Assembly: GCF_000003605.2 (NCBI RefSeq)
Contig: NW_003125889.1
Span: 232,061 to 262,377, forward strand
Direction: 5' to 3'
DNA: 30,317 nt
From: Saccoglossus kowalevskii
Taxonomy: Eukaryota > Hemichordata > Enteropneusta > Harrimaniidae
Part shown: positions 1 through 9,961 of the stretch, piece by piece
How the letters are laid out: every line of letters starts with the position of its first letter
Numbering within the stretch: the stretch's first letter is position 1
Notes under the pieces: model-generated
Seen by the model: the letters and a program-made list of their open reading frames with translations, nothing else
What the model was told of the DNA's origin: nothing
Databases searched by the model: none
Program-made: the position numbers and the translations under genes

Positions 1-280
1 TTTGTGTACAACATTTTGCCGTAATGAATCAAGGGTGTGGGTGTGTTTGTCTGTGGGTGGGAAATGGCCTAGGACCCCTTCTCTAAAATGGTAAAATAGT
101 TAAAAAATATTATGTGGAACAACTTACCAACGTAACACAAAGTAAACCAATTGAATTTAAAATCTAGAATATAAAAATGTATGTAACAGAGCTCAAACAC
201 ACTTTTTGAATATTATAAAATTCACACGTTTCACATCAAATATATCATTTATTGTTGTTTTCGAACCCCCTATTCAAAAG
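1..280. other. Presumed intron upstream of the plus-strand exon
   Basis: AT-rich sequence with no coding signal. It probably belongs to the last intron of the gene ending at 482. A polypyrimidine-like stretch precedes the acceptor at 279-280. Confidence 0.35.
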
Positions 281-482
281 TGCTGGCTACGGGCCTGCGT
301 ATGCCATCAGTGAAACAGCTGATAACGTCCAGAATAGAGCCATGTCCGAATTTTACATATACCACAACCCAAATAATTCTGAGGTGGTGGATCTGGTTGA
401 ATTTGAGTTGCCAAGTCGTTTTCAGAAAACGCAACCATGCTCAGCCATTAAAGAGGATACGTTGGAAAAATCTATGCGATAA
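281..482 (+). CDS. Probable terminal exon of an unrecognised plus-strand gene
   Basis: An open frame entered after a plausible acceptor (cccctattcaaaag|TGC) encodes about 66 residues: split Ser, then AGYGPAYAISETADNVQNRA, then a polar stretch with SEFYIYHNPNN and VVDLVEFELP, ending EKSMR. The composition is balanced and unlike the AT-driven open frames elsewhere in the window. It has no initiator ATG, so it should be a 3' exon whose earlier exons lie before the window. The stop TAA (480-482) overlaps an AATAAA at 481-486. I do not recognise the family. The call rests on composition, splice site and poly(A) signal. Confidence 0.5.
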
Positions 483-486
483 TAAA
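481..486 (+). terminator. Poly(A) signal overlapping the stop codon
   Basis: The sequence TAATAAA contains both the TAA stop (480-482) and AATAAA (481-486), implying a 3' UTR of only about 20-30 bases if used. Confidence 0.45.
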
Positions 487-520
487 CTTGTTTTAACCGA
501 TTTTTAAAGCATTAAATCTT

Positions 521-805
521 TCAGCAAAACAGTACTATTCTTGTTTTCATTGAGATGAGAATCTTTCCAAGCTTAACAAATATGTTGCCAATGAGAAATT
601 CTAGCATACTGACAATATCATCATTGTAGGATAGTTTTACATCAATGTTCTTAACAGAGTCGGTAGAATTGTAACTCACTACTATATGTTTGTAATAATT
701 AGAACCATTTTCATGGAAAAAGGTTTGATGTATGATAATTTTAAACTTTAGTTTATCATGCTTATTCTGCATTTTCAATTTCTTCATCCACTTCTCCCTC
801 GCCAC
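521..805 (-). pseudogene. Reverse-transcriptase fragment (retroelement relic)
   Basis: A 94-codon minus-strand frame contains YYKHIVVSYNSTDSVKNIDV and NDDIVSMLEFLIGNIFVKLG. The second piece closely resembles the conserved 'DDI(I/V)xMLEFLIDNIFV.FGG' block that precedes the catalytic motif in a reverse-transcriptase family common in invertebrate genomes. Resemblance ends just after the 'LGKI' residues, before the expected QQ..GIPMG block, so the fragment is truncated. It has no ends, ORF or partner domains. Recognition is from memory of the family. Confidence 0.45.
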
Positions 806-1261
806 TGTTTGGCATAGTTTTCTCTGGATTCCACAAGGATTGTAAAATTGTAATATATTGAGCCCACCTAATATTGTCTGTTAAAGAGTAGTATGTGAAA
901 TTACATTCAGATCACCAGTTTCATGACCACATGTGGCATGTGAGACAAAAAATAGTCAAAATACATTGATGTTTGAAGAAAACGTTTTACACTTCCGTTC
1001 TGTAATACATGTTTGCAGTTGAACAATTCAGAGCAGATTTCTTTTGCACATTTGTGAGACAGAATGAAAACAGACTGGGTATTAAGATAAGAAGGTATTT
1101 AGAAAAGTATCTTTTTATTGTGATGAATACGCTAATGTTGATATTGAAATTACCAAAAGCCTCAGATGACGGTATTCATCGGTCAAAGGTTCTGATTAAG
1201 CTACCTTAAAATGTCAGTGTTCCGAGACGTCAATATATCAATTTGCATTTTGGCGTATTAA
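806..1261. other. Intergenic, no feature seen
   Basis: AT-rich sequence between the RT fragment and the inverted-repeat element at 1262. Short open frames here have no recognisable content. Confidence 0.3.
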
Positions 1262-1561
1262 AAAGCGGTAGTCGTCGCGCTACACATGCGCGAGATATTT
1301 GGGTCTCATATAAACAAATATGGCAACTTTGACTGTTGCGCAGATCAACGAGTTCAAACTGAGACGTTACCAAGCTTTCGTTAGGTATTTCTTTAGGTGA
1401 TTGGACGGTATCGAACGAGTCGCCGGCGGTAATTAGTAAAAGTGGCGCTAAGGTCAAACCTCATACTTATGATTTCCATTAGAAAATTGCATTGGGTTGT
1501 GGGAAAATCAAAGTTTATCAACACAAATGTCGCACATGCGCAGCGCGACGACCACTTCCCT
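1262..1561. mobile_element. 300-bp element with CpG-rich inverted ends, flanked by TTAA
   Basis: The left end (1262-1296) and the reverse complement of the right end (1527-1561) match at about 26 of 35 positions, including an 11-base perfect core GTCGTCGCGCT; most mismatches are transitions. TTAA occurs directly outside both ends (1258-1261 and 1562-1565), consistent with a target duplication. The termini do not begin CCC as typical piggyBac ends do, so the superfamily is open. The ends carry CATGCGC-type motifs and are far richer in CpG than the surroundings. Inside, an ATG at 1320 opens a 26-codon frame (MATLTVAQINEF...) closed by TGA. Confidence 0.6.
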
Positions 1562-3168
1562 TTAAATTTATTTCTGATAATTCAATTACAGATTCTCTAA
1601 AGTGTTTAAGTCATTTACTGCTAGGGTGGAAATATAGTTTCTTATGTGATTAAGGTGATTGTATTGCACATGTACACACAGTTGTATTGCTTATGAAGTA
1701 TAATGACTGTACTAATGGTTAAACAGATTTAAATAATAGGTAAAAAATGAAATTAATTATACCAATATTGATCTCTCTGGCCTTCGAGCCGCTGGCCCCC
1801 TTATTTGATGAACACTTGATAAGGTAAAGTAGAAATTGTTTTATAATTAATAAAGCTGTCTTATAAGTTCTATACTGTAGCTATCGGTTGAACTGATTTT
1901 ATTAATATGTTAAAACATGGATAGTGTTTCACTTAAGAATGTTCAGCCACTAGTCACATTTAGCAAAGACGACAATAAGACTCACTATTCATCCAACAAT
2001 CAAATAAATGTCTGTCTTCCAAAACTAGGTTAGGCATTGAAAGTGCTTAAAACTTACTAAATAGTAAGTAATACAATTTTGTCGGCTATCTAGAATCTTT
2101 GAACAAAGACCAAAGGGGAGAATAGGAGTGTGTAACATCATTCAAATCTAATGCTATGGCTACAAAGAAATCGTTTGATTTTTCTTGATTAGTCTAGCTG
2201 AATGCAGTGTTTCAAATCTCAGGCTAATTACTACTACAAACAAGTATACAAAACAAGACTGGGCCAACCCCAAAACGGATGATAGTGCTTCTATTTTCTA
2301 TTCAGAACCTGAATGGGAACCAGCTAAATAAGAATACCCAAAAACCCAAGTCTACAACTGTACTTGTCACAACTGTGGCTGTGGTGACTGCTCCTACATT
2401 TGTGTCAGCGTCTTCACACATGTAAAGGAGTCAGCATTGTTGTCACAGGTGCTACTGCATGTATCAGATGTTTCCAAGTACACAAAGCAGTCAAACATTT
2501 TAAGTGAGAATACAATGTCCAGAAAGACACACCTCTTACCAAAACAACATTGCAATGCAATGATTTATGGGTATTAACTCAATAGAAAAACTTTGAACTA
2601 CACCGAGTTTCTCAGGTAGAGATGTTCACTCAAGTCAGCAGCCAACTCCACGCTTGAACATACATCTGTTCCCACCACCACCCTTGCGCATCCCCATAGC
2701 ATATCTTTATGTCTGGTACAAGTGAAATGGACCAGTGACAGACACATCCATCTCAGAGGCAGTAATATTCAGCTATACATTTAGTCTAAAACTAAATTAC
2801 AGGAAGTATGACAGCAGTCAACATCGTGCACGCTTAATTGGATAATATCTGATTCTATAGGTCAAAGTAACCTCATTTATAACATGATCTTAATCCTAAA
2901 AGTGAAGATTTTAATCCTATACCATGGATGAAATGTTATCTATCGCACTCACCAATAACGTAATACCTATTAAAATGGCTTGTAATTAGTGAAAATGGAT
3001 TTCTTAAACATAGTAATCAATGTTAAAATGAGATAAAGCATGTTAAAATGTGTAGAACTTTAGACTAAAACAACAATACCTAATCAAGTAAATGGAATAT
3101 AACATCTATAAAGTAGGAGGAAATCGCATTAATTAATATCAGACTTACCTCAGGGTGATGATAGATAA
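1562..3168. other. Intergenic, probably old repeat-derived sequence
   Basis: No convincing coding frame. The stretch 2280-2800 is less AT-rich than its surroundings and may belong to the upstream part of the decayed retroelement that is recognisable from 3169, but I could not align it to a domain. Confidence 0.3.
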
Positions 3169-3665
3169 ATGGAAAATGATCTTCGATTCCTCGGACAAAT
3201 GCTGCGTGAATATCAGTGCACTACTAAATTCACAACATTATGCAAGATCATGCGAATGGTAGGAATGATGTCATCAGTGATTGCTCTAGTACTGCATGCA
3301 TCACTGCACTTCAGGGCTCTGCAACATATCCAAATGGACTTAGAGGAGTATGTTTAGCAAAAGATACCTTCTCTGTACATCTACTGAAAAAGTGCGGAGA
3401 GTCCCAACCTTGCTGAACTATCGTCCATAATTCTTGATCAAAATTCCATTCATACCAGCTCTTCTGACAGTCTTGATAATATTTGATGCACCAGGCACAG
3501 GATGGGAAGCACACATTATGGATTTGCAAGCACAGGTATACTGGGCGCCTATCAGCTGGACAGACAAATCAACTGAAAGCAGTCACAAGTAGTGAACAAC
3601 TCCTACCAAAACCAACAACTGAACTGTTCACCCCCTGTTCACCACAGCATTCAACAGCAAGTTGA
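3169..3665 (+). pseudogene. Decayed DIRS/Ngaro-type RT-RNase H fragment
   Basis: Plus-strand pieces in several frames are collinear with the end of a DIRS-type reverse transcriptase. At 3169-3357, LCKIMRMVGMMSSVIALVLH then ASLHFRALQH matches the 'R..GMM.S..PA...A.LH.R.LQ' thumb-like block. At about 3484-3550, FDAPGTGWEAHIMDLQAQ matches the RNase H 'DAS..GWGAH' motif with the first catalytic Asp. At about 3570-3600, NQLKAVTSSEQLLPK matches '(E)L.AV..AL..LLP'. Stops and frame changes separate the pieces. The catalytic YxDD part and the tyrosine recombinase were not found. This is a long-dead element; the assignment is from motif order. Confidence 0.55.
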
Positions 3666-4097
3666 ACAAGCATGTGACTAACATGCTGTGCAGTCTAGCT
3701 TGGGCAGGGTACACAATATTCCTGTGTTGGGATGATCACAATATTTACATTTTCCTACCTTTTCAATAAAAATGTCCATACTGAGAAAGTGATTTCAGAA
3801 CAACAGCGATGTTGTTAACACTGTTCTGACAGAGTCATCCTGTGGCTGCTACTCTTACAGCAACCCAGAAGGCCACCCTACAAGTCGATATCATTGACAC
3901 ACAGATGCAAAAACGACCCAGAGCTGTTCCATCTTCATCCTCACAGGCTATCCTCCAGCTCAGATCTGACCAAGGCACTTCTGAAGGACCAGTAATAACC
4001 TGACACAATTCCTCAGAAACAGTAAAATGTGGTTATACCAGAGTTACTGGAATACCATTTTTGGTGTTCAGGGACAGTCACTCTCACCATGCTAGTA
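3666..4097. other. Unassigned repeat-like sequence between DIRS relic and mariner
   Basis: It has GC content similar to the DIRS relic and may be its 3' continuation. No domain could be placed. Confidence 0.3.
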
Positions 4098-4959
4098 ACA
4101 GGTGCCTTCAATAAGTTTTAACACTTTTTTTTTGTAGGGGCAGTTATAATCACCCCACACTCTTGTAATTTTGATATGTCATTCCCATATGTTCAAGGAG
4201 ATAATCTACTAATTTATTTATTCTTGGTTGAAAGAGACGGCTGTACTAAATCACGCTTGTCACAGCTGACTTTTTTGAAAAATGCAGTCGAGACGGAGGA
4301 CACTTTGGAAGAGCGATATGCTATAAAATTTGTGTTAAGCTCTGAAAGAACGCTAGGCAGACTCATGAACTGTTCCAGACTGGTTATGGATTAAATTGCA
4401 TGAAAAGAGCATCCATGTTTTGTTGGCATAAACAGTTTAAGGGTGGCAGAGAATCTGTGAGAGACAATAAGTGGTGTGGGATGGGGAGGTAAGTCAGAAC
4501 ACCAGAGCTGCTGAGAAAAACTTGTTTTTTATTGATGAGGTTTGTCGATTGTCGATAGAAACAATAAGTGTAGAGTTTGAAGTCAGTGTGGGAACTGTCT
4601 TGAGGGAGTTCTGAAAGAGATTTTGTTGCAAAATGCCAAAGCTCTTCAAATCGGGTCGGTGGCATTTCCAGCAGGACAATGCACCAGTCCACAACTCCGT
4701 TTGTGTTTCCAACTATTTGACCGAGATGGACATCAAGACAGTTCCTCACTGTCCAAACCTTGCTCCCTATGACTTTTGGCTGTTCTCAAAGCTCAAGGAA
4801 AACCTTGGAGGCAGTCCCTTGGAAACCAGAAGACATTCCAGAACTTGTTGGAACAATACAAGTGCATTGCATCTGGAGAGGACTACTTTAAAGGCAACTA
4901 GAGTTTCGTACCTGTTAGGAAAAAAGTGTCCCTAAGAAAAAAGTCTTGAAGGCAACTCG
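4098..4959 (+). mobile_element. Internally deleted mariner element with TIRs and TA target
   Basis: The left end ACAGGTGCCTTCAA (4098-4111) and the reverse complement of the right end, CGAGTTGCCTTCAA (4946-4959), match at 11 of 14 positions, with a further shared ACACTTTTTT inside. TA lies outside each end (4096-4097 and 4960-4961). At 862 bp it is shorter than the usual mariner of about 1.3 kb, and the missing part is the middle of the transposase. It is not able to encode its own transposase. Confidence 0.85.
4272..4901 (+). pseudogene. Mariner transposase pseudogene (central part deleted)
   Basis: In order: LEERYAIKF near 4303-4332; after a frameshift and an in-frame TGA, a KRASMFCWHKQFKGGRESVR segment; after a TAA, KNLFFIDEVCRLSIETISVE and FEVSVGTVL, a helix-turn-helix DNA-binding remnant. 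This runs directly into REF-stop-KRF and then, at 4633, KSGRWHFQQDNAPVHN with the second catalytic Asp at 4675-4677, and LAPYDFWLF with the third Asp at 4771-4773. The first catalytic Asp region is missing. The spacing between the two remaining Asp residues is 31, against 34 in DD34D mariners (three codons lost). The C-terminal SGEDYFKGN is followed by TAG at 4899-4901. Frames change at least twice. Confidence 0.85.
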
Positions 4960-4961
4960 TA

Positions 4962-5337
4962 TGTTGCTCTTGAAGTGAACTAGCTATGCCTATTCAAGTG
5001 CATCCCAAACGAGGTGGCACCTGTAAAGATATATGATCTAAGAGCTTAGAATAACTTGTTAGCATTTTGTGATGAAGTATCTATTACCATTGATCATGTA
5101 TTGGCATTGGGGTACTGGAAGTCACACACCACTTCGATTTCCTAACACCTGAAGGACCTGCTGACACATAGTGCATTTCTGCCACAGAGGTCATATTCAT
5201 GTTTAGGACTACATCACAGGGCTGTGTGTCCATTGCTCTATAAAATAGCAATTTTAATGCACTATCCTGTTGTCAAACGGGCTCAGTCAAACACAAGCAC
5301 CTGCGAACCTGAACCAAGGTTCCCCCAAAGACGCATT
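4962..5337. other. Intergenic, no feature seen
   Basis: Moderately AT-rich sequence without coding frames or clear repeats, between the mariner and the SINE. Confidence 0.3.
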
Positions 5338-5504
5338 TGTTAATAAATAAATCTCAGCCAGTCGAATTGACATTCCCATTGAGTCTGTGGCACAGTTGCC
5401 CAGGGTAGGGGTCGACCCTTTGTTGTTTAGCCTAAGGTAGGATTTAAACTTGGGTCTACTGATCACAAGTCTGATGTGACAACCACTATGCTACCAGTGA
5501 AAAG
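5338..5504 (-). mobile_element. tRNA-derived SINE
   Basis: On the minus strand a tRNA-like head carries an A box TAGCATAGTGG (5493-5483), fitting TRGYNNARNNG fully, and a B box AGTTTAAATCC (5450-5440), 9 of 11 to GGTTCRANYCC, spaced as in a tRNA. The segment between resembles a tRNA anticodon arm (loop CTTGTGA) but its stem is no longer paired, so it is not a working tRNA. A body of about 80 bases follows, ending in an A/T-rich tail ATTTATTTATTAA, as expected for a SINE 3' end. No clear target duplication was found. Confidence 0.6.
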
Positions 5505-6700
5505 TAGTGCTACTTGATCATGTTGGGTGTCGGGGTTAGCTTTGTGAGATCAGACCATTGTTTGTCTGTCCTTCTCCCAGGCTAACCTATGGTGTTTACT
5601 TTATTTGATAAATATCTTTTATTTTCAATTATTAGTATTCATTTCTATAAAATAGTGGTAGTGACAATATAAAGTATAGGGCCCAAAGCTTCTGATCACT
5701 TCAACTTCCCACTACTATACACCTCCACAGGCAGCTGTTTTCCCAGCGATTGTCTCGATTATTAATAAATTAATCATTAACAAGTATAGTAGTGTAAGTG
5801 ACTGGATGAGGCCTATCAGCACCTTCAGCCTTATAACTTTCATAATATTAATGTACTGGACCAGGTATAATATACCATACACAAACACACAATAACGATA
5901 AATCTTTTTATGAAAAATATCTGTTTAATATTAAATGAAAGCTGGTTCATCACAAATCAGTCTCTGTTTAAACTTACTATAAATGGCAAACAATATATAT
6001 ATATATATATATATCATTTATGTACATGCAAGATACCATAGTGATATAATGAAATGTAATTTGCATGCAACAAGGGTCGTGTTTGGCATACGTCCTTCTG
6101 TACAAATAAAAACGTTTCCAATCATCTAAAAATGGACGTCTACAACACAAATTCGATGAGGTATAAGGTACACAATAAAGAGTCCCAATTAATATTTCAA
6201 GAAAACAAAATCATTGCAATTTTTTATACATAATTTAAACAAAATGCGGAGTTTTTTTTTTTCCTTTACAGAAAAAATTTATAAATACATCTCTGGGATT
6301 TCTTTTTTTAAAAAGGAATATAATAATCAGGGACGAAAAGAACGACTCAAGCAGATAAAAAGTAGCTTATATACATTCATAAAGATGCACATGGAGCAAG
6401 CATGCAACAGTTGTGTACTCTACAATTTATATTATTCATGTTGAATGAACACTTTGATTATTTATTTTTGATCAAAACCAACAAAATTATCATTTAGGTT
6501 CAAAATAGAAAAAGATATGAGTTGATGTATATTGGTACCAAGTGCCAAGGACAATAATAAATGCAAATTATTTATAAGATGAAGGTACTAGTATACAGTT
6601 GGTGTCATCAAAGTCAAATATGAAGTCACATTGATAATGAGAAGATCACAAATCACAAGCACACACTCCTCCTAGAAATGCAAATGCGAGAATTTGTTAA
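5505..6700. other. Intergenic; AT microsatellite and short inverted repeat only
   Basis: It holds an 11-bp perfect inverted repeat CACTACTATAC (5710-5720 / 5784-5794), an (AT)n tract at about 5993-6014 and poly-T runs near 6249. No gene is supported. Confidence 0.35.
5993..6014. repeat. (AT)n microsatellite
   Basis: Uninterrupted alternating A/T over about 22 bases. Confidence 0.9.
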
Positions 6701-6935
6701 CCTTTTCACCACCAGTTCCCTCTTTTCATCACAAATTCACAAAATAGTCCCATTTATAGCCTGCACTTTCCTTCAGAGGATTAGAACAAAAATATAGTAA
6801 AATGAGTAAAAACTGAAAATTGAATCAAATTTGGTCTGTTGGCTCGAAAATTAGTACTCATTTCCAGAAATAGTGAAAAATCTAAGAAACATAGTGCAGA
6901 ATAATTTGGGGCAAAAAAGTCTGGTGGTAAAAAGG
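6701..6935 (+). mobile_element. piggyBac-type MITE, copy 1
   Basis: The 235-bp element is flanked by TTAA on both sides (6697-6700 and 6936-6939). The ends are CCTTTTCACCACCAG and CTGGTGGTAAAAAGG, inverted repeats with one mismatch in 15. TTAA targets and CC...GG termini are the hallmark of the piggyBac superfamily. There is no coding capacity. Related copies are at 25588-25824 (same orientation) and 13816-14050 (opposite). Confidence 0.85.
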
Positions 6936-9900
6936 TTAAAAGACGTGTTGTATACGTCGCTATGAGTCCCATATCGAACAGGACATGACAACCAATGCTG
7001 TACAATGCACAATTGTTTCAACTATTTTTACTGCAGAATGAAAAACGATAGAATGCTCTAGTATTTCACACCCAGCCACACCGTTAATGCTCTAACCTCA
7101 AGCTTTGCATTAGAAAAAAAAGTTATTTACATGACATTTGAATATGTAAATGACCGGTGAATAAAACGACAAAAAACAGATAAAGTTCAGAAAAATTTCA
7201 TCATAATATTTACGAAATTTGAAATACATGATTTGTTTGAGGAAAAAAGAAAGAAATACAATTAAAATTATCCGAATCCTTCAACATCTGTAAATTGGAA
7301 ATTACGGCAGCGTTCGTAGACGAAGTTTAATCATATGGTGTCCACATATCGTAACTCCATATCAAGAATTTGAAAATTTTGAATATAGTTTATATAATAA
7401 ATAAATATTAGATTTGAATTTGGTTTGTTGAATAAAATTTGAAATATGACACGTCAACATTATTTGTGGGAGGACTAACTTATTATGCAGATTTAATATC
7501 ACATGACTTGCCATATTTACAGTTGTAATCAATTCAGATAGACAGTTCAACATTTTGCTAAATTTTGTTTTTCTTGGTTATTAACTGATACAATATTTAG
7601 AAGCTTATATCAATAAGAATTTGTTGACAGAGATTGCAGTTTTATCAACATCGACACCTAGTGTGATTCTTTTTGTTTAAAAATAAAACCAATTTCAACA
7701 ATGATTATAATTATCATCTGCAACTTTGTCTGTGAATTTTATCAAGTCAGTGTTATATTACTATTTTATTTTGTCTCATTTAATTAAAAATACAAATGTT
7801 GTCACTATCCTATTGTCGAACTGCATTGATTTACACTGTACTTGTGGGTGTAGCTTAAAGTGACAGTCATTTGAATAGCACATGTACTAGGCTGACATGT
7901 AGGCCCTCGTCAGCCGAACAGCATCAAACCCCACTAAAGAATTATTTATGTCTCGTCGGCAAAATCAATACTACAAATTCGCAAAGTTCACGCCTTCTTG
8001 CAATGAGTTTTAATAAATATTCATTTTGGTGGTCATATTAACACCACCAACCAAAGCCATGTTTGCATTGTCGGCAAAAATCACAGGTTGTTTTTTAACA
8101 AGATGATAAACATTGGATGAAAATTTGCCAGCACCTTATCACACATTATGTCAACAAACAAATAAACTCTGCCGTGAATGGTTACTCTTTGATGGCTGTC
8201 ACTATCTAACATTCATGCAATATGATTGGTACAGACAAAAAAATCGTCGTGAAAAACTACATCATTCTGTCAGTCATGCGCAACTGATGCGACCTCATCA
8301 GGCTACACATATGCATTCTGTAAATGTATTCAATATTTGCTGGTTTTTTGCTATTTTGTATTTATAAGTGATATTTACTAAATTAAATTTAAACCCAGTA
8401 AAAATACTCAAACAACCAAAATAGTAAAATTAAATGTCAGTGAAATTAAATGCTTTTACAGTATTCTAATATTATTCTTCTGTTGTTCATCACTTACATT
8501 GTGATCCTATACAGTCTAAAACAAACATGCTTTGTGACAATAAATATTGTTATGACAATGAGCAATACTTATGTTTTGAACAATACAATGCAGATACAGT
8601 AACATAACTGTAGAATACACACATGTGTATTCCCGACAACATGTCACTTTACTATGCAGATTGAATGCCACTTGACTGAAGATTGACAATTACATTCCAC
8701 AAATTGAGAGCAATAATTCTTTCTTCTGCCTTATATATCTTGAGTTGAAGTTAAAAAGCCATAACGAGTAACTTGATGATATTTTGTGGTTATTGCATGT
8801 TACCATACACACTAGATTATATCCATGAATTTAGAAATGGAAATCTCACTGGGGTTCTAAACTCACACAGATTTGTGGAAATTTCTATCTTCTCAATGAC
8901 CATTAAATCTTGCAAACAATAGGATTTTCATCTAAAAAATCCAACACAATCAGTAAAATATTTTATGATAAATTTTTTAAAGACAGATGGAAAATAAATA
9001 AATAATTTAGAATAAGCCCAATAATGGTAATATAAACAGTACATAAACAATCCATAGGATTGGAAAAGAAAAATATCTTTGTGGGTTGGACCGAAGTAGT
9101 GCTGTAACAAGGTAACTAAACCAGCGCTTTAAAAAAAGAGTATAATACAACTGTATCTCGATAATTGAAATGAATTGGGAGAAAATGATTCCTTGGCAGA
9201 TTAAGTCAATTGAAAGACAACAGATTAGCTCATCTTCTCCATCAGATAATCACTATGGCAACTCAACTAGGCTTTTATCCTCTGGGATGAAGCAACAACG
9301 AGAGTCAGTAAATATCCAATTAGCATTCAGCGATGATTATATCAATTCTCCTCAATCAGTTACTTCATATAGACCATATGTGGGTTGCTGTGTTACGTAG
9401 TATTTTGATCGGAATATGTCACAATTATCAGATATTTTGTTGTCTTGAGTTCATAATTGCTACTAAGGTCTTCCTCAAAGTATGTATTTAAAATAACACC
9501 AAGTGAACTCTTGGAAATGTACTGTCACTTTGTAAAAACTTGTATAAACATGAGCCGTTGATGGTGGCACCTTCAAATGAGCCTATTCACATAAACCCCA
9601 CAAATTATCTAATGACTTTGTTAATCATCATTTACATATACAGATTGCAACAATTAATCCAGCCTTCACTCCTGTTCTAAAACAATTTTTTTGTAATTGA
9701 TTATGAATGACATTCATAGAAAATCAAAAATGTGATGATAACATTATTGATTTGTTCCGCTGTAATTGGACACGGTAATGGCTAGTCCTGAAGAGTTGCC
9801 TAATCTGTTTATTTGTCTTAGTAAACAAAGTCCTTAAAAACTAAATATATATATCTTTCTTCTCAGTGTTTCTTAGAAACACAGGCAGTGACCAAGTATA

Positions 9901-9961
9901 AATTATGAAAGCAAAAAATTAAACACAAACACGCACACTTATAAAATTTGTTCTTTGGCAG
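6936..9961. other. Downstream and presumed 3' UTR side of ANKFN1; no gene seen
   Basis: About 3 kb of AT-rich sequence. Visible items are small: a short repeat shared with 15205-15260 (6945-6985), a hairpin TTGGTGGT/ACCACCAA (8026-8033 / 8043-8050), two similar GTCGGCAAAATCA motifs near 7958 and 8080, and a 20-base palindrome at 8613-8632. The ANKFN1 3' UTR occupies the right-hand end. Open frames at 8113-8367 and 9170-9400 have no support. Confidence 0.35.
9808..9813 (-). terminator. Candidate ANKFN1 poly(A) signal AATAAA
   Basis: The first AATAAA on the minus strand after the stop codon lies about 150 bases downstream of it. No strong GU-rich element is obvious just beyond, so a longer 3' UTR using later signals is also possible. 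Confidence 0.35.

Noticed and set aside
1320-1397. MATLTVAQINEF... as a functional first exon of a host gene
   Set aside because: It sits wholly inside an inverted-repeat element and stops after 26 codons; kept only as a finding about the element.
3311-3529. Minus-strand 72-codon frame (W/Y/C-rich, ends FGYVAEP)
   Set aside because: It lies opposite the DIRS RT-RNase H blocks, which explain the sequence better on the plus strand.
4384-4749. Minus-strand frame of 121 codons
   Set aside because: Shadow of the mariner transposase pseudogene on the plus strand.
5440-5504. Functional tRNA gene
   Set aside because: The promoter boxes are good but the anticodon stem and acceptor ends do not pair; a SINE head fits better.
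5710-5794. 11-bp inverted repeat as MITE ends
   Set aside because: Too short, no target duplication and no second copy in the window.
8113-8367. Plus-strand frame of 84 codons
   Set aside because: It starts at TTG, has no recognisable content and no gene signals.
8613-8632. 20-base palindrome GAATACACA-CA-TGTGTATTC
   Set aside because: Probably chance in CA/TG-rich sequence; no second copy or context.
9170-9400. Plus-strand 76-codon ATG frame, Ser-rich
   Set aside because: No recognisable domain, no splice or poly(A) context, and it lies antisense to the presumed ANKFN1 3' region.
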